Source of the DNA: CAUPWF01 sp036656615
Lineage (GTDB): Bacteria; Bacillota; Clostridia; Lachnospirales; Lachnospiraceae
Direction of reading: 5' to 3'
DNA: 64,000 nt
Assembly: GCA_036656615.1 (NCBI GenBank)
Contig: JAVXHY010000010.1
Location: 11,212-75,211 of the forward strand
In this document: piece by piece, positions 16,593 through 26,478 of the stretch
Position numbering within the stretch: position 1 is the stretch's first letter
Layout: each line of letters opens with the position of its first letter
Made by a program: the position numbers and the translations under genes
The notes under the pieces: generated by a model
Database searches by the model: none
What the model saw: only the letters and a program-made list of their open reading frames with translations
What the model was told of the DNA's origin: nothing

Positions 16593-17426
16593 TTAAAAAC
16601 TTCTTCCACCACCACCATGAGAGCCGCCATTTGAAGAAGAATAAGAAGAGTTGTCGCCAAATCCATCCGAATGATCTGACTTTTCAATTCGTCGTTTGGT
16701 CACGAATTTTCGTACAAAATTGTCTTCTTTTACACTTAATATTAATTTACTGTTTTCACGGAATGGATAATTATCTCCAGTAATTTTCATACTATATGTG
16801 TGGGTCACGCGGAAGAATATTATTACAAATAAAAGGATGCTAATAGCTGCCGCAGCCAAAATCTCCCACCACAGCAAAGCTTTATGACGAATCATAGAAT
16901 CTGTTTTCACATCATAACTGGCAGCATTTGAGGGAACCCCTTTTTCGTAGAAATCTGTAATATCATCTAAAGCGGCCATAATCCCCATATTGTAATCATC
17001 ATCTGACAGATATTCATATGCATCATCTAATATAGTATCAATACGAGTGTCGGTTAAGTACTCTCTCATATATCCACGAGTATACACATAAATCTCCCGA
17101 TCTTCCATATTTAGAAGGATGAGAACACCACTCATTCCTTCCCCTTTTCCAAGCTTATGATTGACATAATATTCATCTGCATATTCCCGACTGTCCATCC
17201 CCTGCATATCATTAGAAGTTACTACAATGGTATCCATTTCTGTATAAGTTATTATTTCTTGAATATAAGCTTCCATTTCAGTAATTTCTTCAGCTGTCAA
17301 AATGTGAGCGTCATCAAAAACTTTTGTATTCAAAGGTTCAGACTGGGCAAAAGTGGTTAAAGAAACCAAGAATAAAGAAACAGTCAATCCTAGTAACCAG
17401 ATATGGGCTTTTATTTTATTTACCAT
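16593..17426 (-). CDS. TPM-domain membrane protein
   Basis: A 277-residue protein with a signal peptide (MVNKIKAHIWLLGLTVSLFLVSLTTFAQ), a TPM_phosphatase domain (about 35-170, NTKVFDDAHILTAEEI to GYMREYLTD), one membrane segment (about 187-208) and a Gly/Ser-rich tail ending GGSHGGGGRSF. That tail is common to this family (YgcG-like). ATG 17426 follows a GGGGGTGG ribosome site and overlaps the stop of the zinc-ribbon gene by 7 bp, so the two are translationally linked. TPM domains are linked to photosystem repair in plants; the bacterial role is not settled. Confidence 0.82.
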   Translation of the reverse strand: MVNKIKAHIWLLGLTVSLFLVSLTTFAQSEPLNTKVFDDAHILTAEEITEMEAYIQEIITYTEMDTIVVTSNDMQGMDSREYADEYYVNHKLGKGEGMSGVLILLNMEDREIYVYTRGYMREYLTDTRIDTILDDAYEYLSDDDYNMGIMAALDDITDFYEKGVPSNAASYDVKTDSMIRHKALLWWEILAAAAISILLFVIIFFRVTHTYSMKITGDNYPFRENSKLILSVKEDNFVRKFVTKRRIEKSDHSDGFGDNSSYSSSNGGSHGGGGRSF

Positions 17427-18475
17427 ATAAACCACCCCCCTATTAAAAGTAAAGTAAATAGGATGAATGCAATAATTCCACAATACATGCATAATTTTTT
17501 ATAATCCACCGGCAACTCACCACAAATTTTCTTGGTCTGTCCATTCATAGCATAATAATAGAATTTACCTGACTTTTGGTAGGTTAAAACCCAAACAGGA
17601 AGTAATACATATTCCCAAGAAGAATGTTCGGCAGTCAATTCCAAGTGTTCCATTTGTACAGTGGAATAACCACTGATACTTTCGCGAAGAATAATATCAG
17701 CATATTTGTTCATCTCATCATCCATTGCCTGCTGAAGGTCCGCCTGTTCCATATCTCTTTTTTCTGCTTGAAATCCAGTTAAATAACCCATGGTAAATGG
17801 TTGCATTTTGAGGGTTTGAAAAGGCATTACTCCTTCCACTAACTTTTTATTGGCTTTTTGCAGCGCATTTTTACTTAAATCTTCAAAATGTATTGCACCT
17901 TTACGAACAACATCGAATTGATTTGTCTCCGTATATTCAATATCTCCAGTTTCCCATACTCTAATTTTATTTGCTTTTGCCTGGGCATCAACTTTTACAT
18001 CACAATCCATCACCCAGTAAGGAAAATAAATACCGGTAATTTTATCAATTTGATCCTTAGAAAAAAATTGCTTTGGAACAAATTTCTTGGATTTAATCCA
18101 GTCAAAGAAAAGTTGAATAGCTTCTTGTTTATCTATCATAAATGGTACAATTTTATTTGGTAAAAAGTTGCCATCTAATTTACCAGATAAGATAACTGGA
18201 TTGTGGCAATAATAACAAAAGGTTGCTGCTGTAGTCTCATCGGTTATAATTTCGGCTCCACAGCTTGGACAATTATAAATCATTGCTTCTTGTGAGGCGT
18301 CTGGTTGAGAATCTTCTTGCTTTGGTTGTGAATCCCCATGTTCTTCCTGACTAATCTTTTGCAACTCACTTTCTGTAAAGTGGCTCATACAATAGGGACA
18401 TTCATATTGTTGTGTGTTGGGGTTGAATAAAATTTCACCAGCACAATTCGGACATTTGTATGTTAACACAGCCAT
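17420..18475 (-). CDS. Zinc-ribbon protein with C-terminal membrane anchor
   Basis: A 351-residue protein with two TFIIB-like zinc ribbons: cysteines at 8, 11, 26, 29 (CPNC and CPYC) and at 69, 72, 87, 90 (CPSC and CYYC), joined by an acidic Gln/Ser linker. A central domain without a known name (about 100-310, containing KIVPFMIDKQEAIQLFFDWI) is followed by one membrane helix (about 328-350). The topology suggests a tail-anchored cytoplasmic protein. GGAGGT precedes ATG 18475. It overlaps the TPM gene; zinc-ribbon plus TPM pairs occur in other Firmicutes, but I know no demonstrated function. Confidence 0.75.
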   Translation of the reverse strand: MAVLTYKCPNCAGEILFNPNTQQYECPYCMSHFTESELQKISQEEHGDSQPKQEDSQPDASQEAMIYNCPSCGAEIITDETTAATFCYYCHNPVILSGKLDGNFLPNKIVPFMIDKQEAIQLFFDWIKSKKFVPKQFFSKDQIDKITGIYFPYWVMDCDVKVDAQAKANKIRVWETGDIEYTETNQFDVVRKGAIHFEDLSKNALQKANKKLVEGVMPFQTLKMQPFTMGYLTGFQAEKRDMEQADLQQAMDDEMNKYADIILRESISGYSTVQMEHLELTAEHSSWEYVLLPVWVLTYQKSGKFYYYAMNGQTKKICGELPVDYKKLCMYCGIIAFILFTLLLIGGWFIW

Positions 18476-18525
18476 CTTTTGTACCTCCTTTTCATATGAA
18501 GTAATGTAAAGTTAAGTATGATATA

Positions 18526-21165
18526 TTAGTTTATTTGCGTTGCTAATATTTCTTTCGCTTTTTCTAATGCTGCTTCAATTCCCTGTGGATTTTTACCACC
18601 GGCCTGGGCCATATGTGGACGTCCGCCGCCACCACCGCCTACACATCCTGCAATGGACTTAATTAAATTGCCTGCATGAGCACCCTTGCTCATTGCACCG
18701 TCGGTTGCCGTAGCCATAAGATTCACTTTATCATCTACAACAGAGGCAATAACAATGACACCTTCTGACAATTTTTCCTTTAATTGGTCACCTAAATCCA
18801 TAAGATTGTGCATTTGAACACCCTCTACTTTAATCGCAAGTAATTTTACACCATGAATCTCAACTACCTGATCCATAACATCTCCCATTGCATCTTTTGC
18901 CAGCTGGCTCTTTAAGCTCTCATTTTCACTATGAGCAGCTTTTAATTCCAGAAGAAGTCCTTCTATTTTATCTGATAATTGTTCTGGTGCAGCTTTTACT
19001 AATGCGGCAGCCTGATTGATCTTATTTTCTAATTTCTGATAATAATTCATAAGACCTTTAGAAGTAAATGCTTCAATTCTACGTACTCCAGCTGCAACTC
19101 CAGTTTCTGAATGAATTTTAAATGCCATAAGAGAACCAGTATTGGATACATGAGTTCCCCCACAGAATTCTTTGGAAAAATCACCCATACTGACTACTCG
19201 TACAATATCACCATATTTTTCGCCAAAGAGGGCTGCTGCTCCGGTTTTTCGTGCTTCTTCAATTGGCATATTAACAGCCTGAACAGGAAGTGCTTCCCAA
19301 ATTTCTTTATTTACAATTGCTTCCACTTGTTTTAATTCTTCGGATGTCATAGCTGAAAAATGAGTAAAATCAAACCGTAACCGTTCCGAATTCACACTGG
19401 AACCAGCCTGTTCTACATGATTTCCAAGGACTATTTTCAATGCTTTTTGTAATAAATGTGTGGCACTATGGTTTCTCGCGGATAGGAATCTTTTTTCTTC
19501 GTTGACCTCTAAAGATACAACATCATCCACCTTAATCATACCTTTTGTTACGTTCCCAAGATGTCCTATTTTTCCACCTAAAAGTTTCACTACATCTAAG
19601 ACTTGAAATTCACCCTCTGTGGTACGAATTACACCATGATCTGCCTCTTGTCCCCCACTGGCTGCATAAAATGGAGTTTCGTTTACAAATAAGGTTCCTG
19701 TTTCCCCATCAGATAGTGCATCTACTACTTCTGTTTCAGAAGTGAGTGCCGTAATAACAGATTCGTGAATCAATGTATCATAGCCTACAAAAACAGAAGT
19801 TAATTTTGGATCAAGAGATTCATAAACAGTGGAATCAGCTCCCATATAGTTGGTTATTTTTCTGTGATCTCTTGCGGTAGTTCTTTGAATTTCCATAGCC
19901 TTTTTAAAACCAGCTTCATCAATACTTAGACCCTTTTCTTCAAAGATTTCCTTTGTTAGATCAATTGGGAAACCATAGGTATCATATAATTTAAAGGCAG
20001 CCTCTCCAGAAAGTATAGTTTCACCTTTTTCTTTCATTTCTTGTTCCATATCTGTCAAAATTAAAAGTCCCTGGTCAATAGTCTGGTTGAATTTATCTTC
20101 TTCTTTGCTGACTACATTAAAAATGAAATCTTTCTTTTCTTCTAATTCAGGATAGCCATCTTTGGAACCTTGTATTACGGTATCACAAAGCTCAGTTAAG
20201 AATTTCCCCTTTATTCCAAGCAATCTTCCATGTCGGCAGGCTCTTCGTAAAAGTCTGCGAAGTACATAGCCTCTTCCTTCGTTAGAAGGCATGATTCCAT
20301 CTGAAATCATAAAACTTACGGAACGAATATGATCAGTAATCACACGAATAGAAATATCTGTTGAAACATCCTTTCCATAAGCAGCATGTGCCAAACGTTC
20401 CACATGTTCACGAAGTGCTTTGATGGTATCAATATCGAAAATAGAATCCACACTTTGTACAACAACTGCCAAACGTTCTAATCCCATTCCTGTATCAATA
20501 TTCTTCTGCTCTAATTCGGTATAATTACCATTTCCATCATTATCAAACTGAGTAAATACATTATTCCAAATCTCCATATAACGATCACATTCGCAGCCTA
20601 CGGTACAATCTGGGCTTCCGCAGCCATACTGCTCGCCACGATCATAATATACCTCAGAACAAGGTCCACAAGGTCCACAACCATGCTCCCAGAAATTATC
20701 TTCTTTTCCCATTTTAAAAATACGTTCTGGTGCAATTCCAATTTGGTGTTCCCAAATGTCAAATGCTTCATCATCTTCTAAATATACGGACGGATAAAGT
20801 TTATCCGGGTCTAATCCAACCACTTTCGTTAAGAATTCCCAAGTCCAAGAGATAGATTCTTTCTTAAAATAATCTCCAAAAGAAAAATTTCCAAGCATTT
20901 CAAAAAAGGTACCGTGTCTTGCTGTTTTTCCAACATTTTCAATATCACCAGTACGAATACACTTTTGACAGGTAGTTGCCCGTTTGTTTGGTGGAATTTC
21001 CTGACCGGTAAAATATGGCTTAAGTGGTGCCATCCCTGAATTAATCAATAAAAGACTGTTATCATTATGTGGAACTAAGGAATGACTTTTCATAATAAGA
21101 TGATCTTTACTTTCAAAATATTCCAAAAACATCTTCCTTAGTTCATTGACTCTGTATTTTTCCAT
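18526..21165 (-). CDS. alaS: Alanyl-tRNA synthetase
   Basis: A full-length 879-residue class II enzyme that charges tRNA-Ala. Visible are class II motif 2 with TARHGTFFEMLGNFSFGDYF, the zinc/editing motif NHSATHLLQKAL with the distal CGGTHVSNTG, and a glycine-rich C-terminal C-Ala domain (CVGGGGGGRPHMAQAGG). The gene begins 36 bp after glgA on the same strand. There is no room for a T-box between them, so any tRNA-dependent control would have to be further upstream. Confidence 0.97.
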   Translation of the reverse strand: MEKYRVNELRKMFLEYFESKDHLIMKSHSLVPHNDNSLLLINSGMAPLKPYFTGQEIPPNKRATTCQKCIRTGDIENVGKTARHGTFFEMLGNFSFGDYFKKESISWTWEFLTKVVGLDPDKLYPSVYLEDDEAFDIWEHQIGIAPERIFKMGKEDNFWEHGCGPCGPCSEVYYDRGEQYGCGSPDCTVGCECDRYMEIWNNVFTQFDNDGNGNYTELEQKNIDTGMGLERLAVVVQSVDSIFDIDTIKALREHVERLAHAAYGKDVSTDISIRVITDHIRSVSFMISDGIMPSNEGRGYVLRRLLRRACRHGRLLGIKGKFLTELCDTVIQGSKDGYPELEEKKDFIFNVVSKEEDKFNQTIDQGLLILTDMEQEMKEKGETILSGEAAFKLYDTYGFPIDLTKEIFEEKGLSIDEAGFKKAMEIQRTTARDHRKITNYMGADSTVYESLDPKLTSVFVGYDTLIHESVITALTSETEVVDALSDGETGTLFVNETPFYAASGGQEADHGVIRTTEGEFQVLDVVKLLGGKIGHLGNVTKGMIKVDDVVSLEVNEEKRFLSARNHSATHLLQKALKIVLGNHVEQAGSSVNSERLRFDFTHFSAMTSEELKQVEAIVNKEIWEALPVQAVNMPIEEARKTGAAALFGEKYGDIVRVVSMGDFSKEFCGGTHVSNTGSLMAFKIHSETGVAAGVRRIEAFTSKGLMNYYQKLENKINQAAALVKAAPEQLSDKIEGLLLELKAAHSENESLKSQLAKDAMGDVMDQVVEIHGVKLLAIKVEGVQMHNLMDLGDQLKEKLSEGVIVIASVVDDKVNLMATATDGAMSKGAHAGNLIKSIAGCVGGGGGGRPHMAQAGGKNPQGIEAALEKAKEILATQIN

Positions 21166-21201
21166 TTCTTCCTCCTAAAATTTCATGTTATATTCTTTGT
21201 C

Positions 21202-22638
21202 TTACATTCGATCATACATTGCTTCATATTGCTTAGCAGAATTTTTCCAGGAAAAGTCCTTTTCCATTCCGCGTTCTACTATTTTATTCCAATCCCTTTT
21301 TTTATCATAATAAATTCGTTGTGCATATCGAATGGCTCCTAACATTTCATGAGCATTGTAATTAGCAAAACTAAATCCGGTTCCTGTTTTTTCAAATTCA
21401 TTATAAGGTTCTACTGTATCCTTAAGTCCACCAGTTTCACGTACAATTGGTACAGTGCCATAACGTAAACTCATTAACTGGCTTAATCCACATGGCTCAA
21501 ATAAAGAAGGCATCAAAAATGCATCACAGGACGCATAAATATTATGAGACATTTTTTCTGAATAATAAATATTTGCAGATACCTTCATATTGTATTTCCA
21601 CGCAAAGTGGCGGAACATATTTTCGTATTTTTCTTCCCCCGTACCCAAAACAACAAGTTGAATCTCATCCTGGCATAATTCATCCATGACATAGGCAATT
21701 AAATCCAATCCTTTTTGATCAGTCAGTCTAGATACGATACCAATCATAAATTTCTTTGGGTCTTTTTCCAAGCCTAATTCTTCCTGAAGTGCTATCTTAT
21801 TTTTAACTTTCATTTTTCTGAAATTGGTAATCGAATATGTCTTAGAAATAAAGTTATCTGTTTCAGGGTTATATTCTTGATAATCAATTCCATTTAAAAT
21901 ACCGTTTAAACTTCCTGCTTTTGCACATAGCAATCCTTCTAATCCTTCACCAAAAAAGGAGGTTTTAATTTCCTGAGCATATGTTCTGCTGACGGTAGTA
22001 ATAGCATCGGCATATACCAGTCCACCTTTCAGGTAATTGGCATCTTTATATGCCTCCAATTTATCAGGTGTAAAATAGTAGGAAGGTAATCCTGTAATAT
22101 CCTGTACAGTTTTTGTATCCCATACTCCTTGGAACTTTAAATTATGTATGGTCATAATTGTTTTTATTGTTCGATAAAATTCGCCGCCATAGCGGAAATT
22201 ATCAAGATAAACAGGAATTAATCCTGTCTGCCAATCGTGACAATGTATAATGTCCGGTTTAAAATCAATAATGGGAAGCATACTTAAAACTGCTCTAGAA
22301 AAAAAAGCAAACTTCTCAATATCTTCGTATATATTACCATAGGGTTGATATCCTGAAAAATAAAATTCATTATCTACAAAATAAAATAAAATTCCATTAT
22401 ATTCTAATTCCAAAATACCCACGTATTGGCTTCTCCATGATAGCTCCATATAAAAATGTGTTTTATATTCTAACTGGTCAATCCATTCCCCTTTCATACA
22501 TAAATACTTGGGAAGTACGACACGAATGTCATATTTATCTTTATCACAATATTTAGGTAAAGTTCCGACAACATCAGCCAAACCCCCAGTTTTAATAAAT
22601 GGTATTGATTCCGAAGCTACAAATAATATTTTTTTCAT
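21202..22638 (-). CDS. glgA: Glycogen synthase (ADP-glucose type)
   Basis: A 478-residue GT5 glycogen/starch synthase that extends alpha-1,4-glucan from ADP-glucose. The N-terminal KTGGLADVVGTLP carries the ADP-glucose-binding lysine (16); SRLTDQKGLDL starts the C-terminal Rossmann domain and FEPCGLSQL holds the catalytic glutamate. ATG 22638 has GGAGGGAG upstream. No glgB, glgC or glgP lies nearby, so the gene is separated from the rest of the pathway. It lies between spo0A and alaS and appears to have its own weak promoter. Confidence 0.93.
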   Translation of the reverse strand: MKKILFVASESIPFIKTGGLADVVGTLPKYCDKDKYDIRVVLPKYLCMKGEWIDQLEYKTHFYMELSWRSQYVGILELEYNGILFYFVDNEFYFSGYQPYGNIYEDIEKFAFFSRAVLSMLPIIDFKPDIIHCHDWQTGLIPVYLDNFRYGGEFYRTIKTIMTIHNLKFQGVWDTKTVQDITGLPSYYFTPDKLEAYKDANYLKGGLVYADAITTVSRTYAQEIKTSFFGEGLEGLLCAKAGSLNGILNGIDYQEYNPETDNFISKTYSITNFRKMKVKNKIALQEELGLEKDPKKFMIGIVSRLTDQKGLDLIAYVMDELCQDEIQLVVLGTGEEKYENMFRHFAWKYNMKVSANIYYSEKMSHNIYASCDAFLMPSLFEPCGLSQLMSLRYGTVPIVRETGGLKDTVEPYNEFEKTGTGFSFANYNAHEMLGAIRYAQRIYYDKKRDWNKIVERGMEKDFSWKNSAKQYEAMYDRM

Positions 22639-22674
22639 AAGTCTCCCTCCATCCTCTGAATACTCTCTTAACAT

Positions 22675-22703
22675 ATTATATCGTATTTTCGTCATCTTGG
22701 AAA
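22675..22703 (-). promoter_or_regulatory. Candidate promoter of glgA
   Basis: On the minus strand a perfect -10 TATAAT (22675-22680) with a weak TTTCCA (22698-22703) 17 bases upstream, in the 68-bp gap after spo0A. Confidence 0.4.
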
Positions 22704-22706
22704 GTT

Positions 22707-23495
22707 TTATCTATATTTATGTTCTAATCGTATGGTGTCAGCAATCAAAGCAATGAATTCAGAGTTCGTTGGTTTACCTTTTCCATTACTTACGGTATAG
22801 CCAAATAATTCATCTATCGTATCTAATTTACCTCTGCTCCATGCCACTTCAATAGCATGTCTAATGGCTCTTTCGACTCTGCTGGAGGTTGTTTGATGCT
22901 TTTTCGCTACGGTTGGATATAGAACTTTTGTAATTGCATTTAGAACATCCATATCTTCGACCGCCATGGTAATGGCATCTCTCAAATAATGATAGCCTTT
23001 GATATGAGCAGGAATACCTATATCATGAATCATATCAGTAATATAATTTTCTAAATCTCTTTCTCCATATTGCTTTTTTAGTGGCTCTATTGTATTTTTT
23101 GATTCGGCGCTTATCATTGATTTACTGGCAAGTTTGATTCTGCTAAGTAGTGTTGCATTATCAAAAGGCTTCATAATATAGTAATTTGCGCCAAGTTTAA
23201 AGGCATCTTCTGTAATGTTTTCCTGTCCTATAGCTGTAACGACAATAAAATCTGGATGTTTTTGCATATCTTTGTCATTATTTACCTTATCCATAACGCT
23301 TAATCCATCCATTTTTGGCATAATCAAATCCAATAGTACAACATCTGGCTGTTTGTTTTTGATTATTTGATACATATCTTCTCCGTTGTTTGCCTTCCCA
23401 ACTAGAGTCAGGTCTTTGTCGTTTGTAATGATCTCATCTAAGATATCTAAAATTCTTTCATTATCATCAGCTATAGCAACATTTAACAAATCCAT
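22707..23495 (-). CDS. spo0A: Stage 0 sporulation response regulator Spo0A
   Basis: The 262-residue master regulator of sporulation. The receiver domain has acidic Asp10/Asp11, phosphorylated Asp56 in VVLLDLIMPKMDG, and the switch lysine in YYIMKPF. The C-terminal DNA-binding domain has the conserved VAKKHQTTSSRVERAIRHAIE and AWSRGKLD blocks, nearly identical across endospore formers. It follows spoIVB, as in Bacillus and most Clostridia. The upstream gap carries two TGTCGAA 0A boxes, consistent with autoregulation. Confidence 0.98.
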   Translation of the reverse strand: MDLLNVAIADDNERILDILDEIITNDKDLTLVGKANNGEDMYQIIKNKQPDVVLLDLIMPKMDGLSVMDKVNNDKDMQKHPDFIVVTAIGQENITEDAFKLGANYYIMKPFDNATLLSRIKLASKSMISAESKNTIEPLKKQYGERDLENYITDMIHDIGIPAHIKGYHYLRDAITMAVEDMDVLNAITKVLYPTVAKKHQTTSSRVERAIRHAIEVAWSRGKLDTIDELFGYTVSNGKGKPTNSEFIALIADTIRLEHKYR

Positions 23496-23544
23496 GATTT
23501 AAACCTCCATATAAATCCATAGATTGAAACGACACCACTTGGTT

Positions 23545-23574
23545 ATTATAATATGCAAGTATTTACATAAGCAA
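23545..23574 (-). promoter_or_regulatory. Candidate sigma-A promoter of spo0A
   Basis: On the minus strand TTGCTT (23569-23574), an 18-base spacer and TATAAT (23545-23550), about 50 bp before the start codon. A sigma-H promoter would also be expected, but I could not identify one with confidence. Confidence 0.45.
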
Positions 23575-23593
23575 GCACAACAATATTGCTAGT

Positions 23594-23638
23594 TTCGACA
23601 ACCTTTGTGTTTTATTTATAATTTTGAGTTATTCGACA
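23594..23638 (-). promoter_or_regulatory. Two Spo0A-binding 0A boxes upstream of spo0A
   Basis: Two exact TGTCGAA heptamers on the minus strand, at 23594-23600 and 23632-23638, 38 bp apart. The second overlaps the last codons of spoIVB. Spo0A-P binds this heptamer in Bacillus and Clostridia. Their position 20 to 65 bp upstream of the candidate -35 suggests autoregulation of spo0A. Confidence 0.65.
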
Positions 23639-24678
23639 TGATTCAACATATTTTCTATGAAAATACCATATCCTTTTTTGTTGTCTTGTACAAAAACATG
23701 GGTTACTGCGCCGATAAGCTTTCCATTCTGCAAAATGGGACTTCCACTCATGCCCTGTATGATTCCACCTGTAATATCCAGTAATTCTTCATCTACAATT
23801 TCTAGTATAATTCCTTTGTTTATCTCTTTTTCCTGTAAGTTTATTTTTGTAATTAAGATGTCAAAATCTTTTAATTCACCATGAATAAAGCAACGAATTG
23901 TAGCTTTACCTTCTACTATTTCTTCCTTACTTCCGACGGATAAAGGGGTATTTATTGAAAAAAGTTTGTCAATCTTTTCGACTTTTCCATATATACCGGA
24001 ATCTGTATTTTGGGTAATTGTTCCTAATACATTATAGTTATTATATACAATAATTCCTTCCATTCCACCAGGGGTTCCTGTTTTCCCTTTTCGAATAGAA
24101 CTAATATTGGTTTCATATAATTTTCCTTCTGAGATTTCTACTAATTCATTGGTATCTACATCATTTATTCCATGTCCTAAGGCACCAAATCTAGATTGAC
24201 TGTCCAAAAAGGTAATGGTCCCAAGTCCCTGAACATTATCACGTACCCAAATCCCAAGCTGATAATTTTTTTGTTCAGATTCTATGGCATCAAAAGCGAT
24301 TTCAATAGGTGTTCCTTTTCTTCGTATCTTTAATATAAGATGTTTCTCTGTTAATGCTTCGACAGCATTTACAAGTTCTTTCTTTTCTGTTATTACAATA
24401 TTATTTATACCCGTAATATAATCACCGGATTTGACTAAATGACAGGCCGGTTCATAAGTTAAGCCATCCAATCCTTTCACTTTATCTGTTCCAAGAACCA
24501 AGACACCATCTGTCTCCATGTATATACCAACAGGCATTCCACCAGGTATAAGCAAGTCTTCATTTACGTTATGAATACTAACTTCTTTTTCTTCATTAGC
24601 GCTACCAGTATTCGTGTTTAATAATCCCATAATAATGGTAACTGTTATTAGACAATATATAATATAACGTTTTTTCAT
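23629..24678 (-). CDS. spoIVB: SpoIVB serine peptidase
   Basis: A protein of about 349 residues. It has an N-terminal membrane anchor, a PDZ domain (about 85-145, LVKSGDYITGINN) and an S55 peptidase domain with GALGHGINDVDT (catalytic His) and GIIQGMSGSPILQNGKLIGAVTHV (catalytic Ser). In Bacillus it is secreted from the forespore and cleaves SpoIVFA to activate pro-sigma-K. ATG 24678 has AGGAAGG nine bases upstream and is preferred to an ATG three codons earlier. It sits between recN and spo0A, the conserved order. Confidence 0.95.
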   Translation of the reverse strand: MKKRYIIYCLITVTIIMGLLNTNTGSANEEKEVSIHNVNEDLLIPGGMPVGIYMETDGVLVLGTDKVKGLDGLTYEPACHLVKSGDYITGINNIVITEKKELVNAVEALTEKHLILKIRRKGTPIEIAFDAIESEQKNYQLGIWVRDNVQGLGTITFLDSQSRFGALGHGINDVDTNELVEISEGKLYETNISSIRKGKTGTPGGMEGIIVYNNYNVLGTITQNTDSGIYGKVEKIDKLFSINTPLSVGSKEEIVEGKATIRCFIHGELKDFDILITKINLQEKEINKGIILEIVDEELLDITGGIIQGMSGSPILQNGKLIGAVTHVFVQDNKKGYGIFIENMLNHVE

Positions 24679-24726
24679 TTTCTCCATCCTTCCTGCTGCG
24701 TTTATGATTAAGTTCGGATTTTTACA

Positions 24727-24759
24727 TAAAAAAAGAATATCAATTTGATATCCTTTTTT
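24727..24759 (-). terminator. Rho-independent terminator after recN
   Basis: On the minus strand AAAAAGGATATC, loop AAATT, GATATTCTTTTTTT, one G-T pair. It separates the xseA-recN transcript from spoIVB. Confidence 0.75.
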
Positions 24760-24792
24760 AGTATATGAGATTTTGAAAATTAAACACTTGTT

Positions 24793-26469
24793 TTATTTTG
24801 CACTCTTTGCCAATTCTTTCATTTCCACTGCACTTTGTATCATGGCATCAGTAATCTTTGAACCACCTAAAATACGACTTAATTCCTGAATGGATTCCGT
24901 CTCGTTTAGAAAATGAATTTCTGTTTTGGTTATATTTCCTTTTACTTCTTTTTTTATGATATAATGAGCATCAGCCATGGCTGCAATTTGTGCTAAGTGG
25001 GTAATGCATATGACCTGATGATTTCGACCGATTACTGCCATCTTCTCTGCCACCTTACTTGCAGTGCGGCCACTGATACCAGTGTCTATCTCATCAAATA
25101 TCAAGGTTTCGATGTCATCATTATCCGCTAAAACTGTTTTAATGACCAACATAATCCTAGACAATTCACCGCCAGAAGCTACATTTCCAAGAGGTTTAAT
25201 GGGTTCTCCTGGATTAGTGGAAATCATAAATTCAACCTCATCTCTTCCGTTAGAAGTACATTCATCTAAGTTTTTAAAAGAAAGATCGAAAGCGACATCT
25301 ATGAAATTTAAATCTAAAAGACCTTGTTTGATTTTTTTACCAAAAGAAATAGCATACTTTTTCCGCGCTTTTGTTAATGTCTCTGAAATTTTATCCAAAG
25401 TAATTTTACTTGCAGCATATTCTTTTTTTAGATCATCTATATATAAATCATAATTTTGCAATTGTAATAGTTTTTCTTCTTTTTTTTCACAATATGCAAG
25501 AATATCAGAAATTTCTGTTCCATATTTACTCTTTAAATGATTGATTATATTTAAACGAGTCTCAATTTCTACAAAGTCTGCTTCGGAAAATTCTAACTGT
25601 GTTCCATAATCTGCTAATTCCCGATTGAAATCGTTTAATAGTCCATCAATTTGTACTAATTGTTCATAGAGAGCTTCGGCTTCTTGATCATAAGCTGACA
25701 CATCCTGTAAAGCTCGTATTCCACGGCTGATATTGTCGCTGGCATTCACTTCATCTGATTCTGCAGTAAAGTTATATGCTTCTTTTACACCTTCTATAAT
25801 TTTCTTTGCATGAGTCATACGCTTGAATTGTTGTTCAAGCTCCGTATCTTCATCTATTAATAAATTGGCACTTTTTATTTCTTCTATTTCATGTTCCAAA
25901 AAAAGGAGTTCTTTTTTCCTGGTTTCTTCATCTAACTGATTTGTTTCCAATGAATGACGGTATTTAGAAAAGGTGGCATATGCCTTTGAAACTTCTAGTT
26001 TTAAGGGTTCTATTTTTTCTTTGCCAAAATCGTCTAAAATAGAAAGATGGTTTTTTTTGTATAATAGGGATTGATGTTCATGCTGACCATGTATGTCAAT
26101 TAAAATACTAGAAACCTCTTTTAGGGTTTTCATATTTACTGTTTCACCATTGATTTTACTGACACTACGTCCATCCATTAGCTTACGGCTTAAGATGATT
26201 TGACCTTCTTCTGGAAAGATGTCAAGAGCTTTTAAGCATTGAATTTGTTTTACATTTTCTAATTGAAAGCACAATTCAACCAATCCAAATTCAGCTCCTT
26301 GTCGAAGCATATCAGCAGAATATCTACCTCCTAATGCCAAATTTACAGATCCTAAAATAATGGACTTTCCTGCTCCAGTTTCTCCAGTCAAAATATTTAG
26401 GCCCGACTTAAATTCCACGTCAATTTCATCAATTAATGCTAAGTTTTTTACATGCAGATTTCGTAACAT
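24793..26469 (-). CDS. recN: DNA repair protein RecN
   Basis: A 558-residue SMC-like ATPase recruited to double-strand breaks. The N-terminal Walker A is GETGAGKS (29-36); a long coiled coil follows (about 150-370, e.g. EEIKSANLLIDEDTELEQQF), and the C-terminal half has the ABC signature region ASGGELSRIM and Walker B IFDEIDTGISG. Length and order are normal. It starts 9 bp after argR, matching the conserved argR-recN-spoIVB neighbourhood. Confidence 0.97.
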   Translation of the reverse strand: MLRNLHVKNLALIDEIDVEFKSGLNILTGETGAGKSIILGSVNLALGGRYSADMLRQGAEFGLVELCFQLENVKQIQCLKALDIFPEEGQIILSRKLMDGRSVSKINGETVNMKTLKEVSSILIDIHGQHEHQSLLYKKNHLSILDDFGKEKIEPLKLEVSKAYATFSKYRHSLETNQLDEETRKKELLFLEHEIEEIKSANLLIDEDTELEQQFKRMTHAKKIIEGVKEAYNFTAESDEVNASDNISRGIRALQDVSAYDQEAEALYEQLVQIDGLLNDFNRELADYGTQLEFSEADFVEIETRLNIINHLKSKYGTEISDILAYCEKKEEKLLQLQNYDLYIDDLKKEYAASKITLDKISETLTKARKKYAISFGKKIKQGLLDLNFIDVAFDLSFKNLDECTSNGRDEVEFMISTNPGEPIKPLGNVASGGELSRIMLVIKTVLADNDDIETLIFDEIDTGISGRTASKVAEKMAVIGRNHQVICITHLAQIAAMADAHYIIKKEVKGNITKTEIHFLNETESIQELSRILGGSKITDAMIQSAVEMKELAKSAK

Positions 26470-26478
26470 TCTTTTCTC

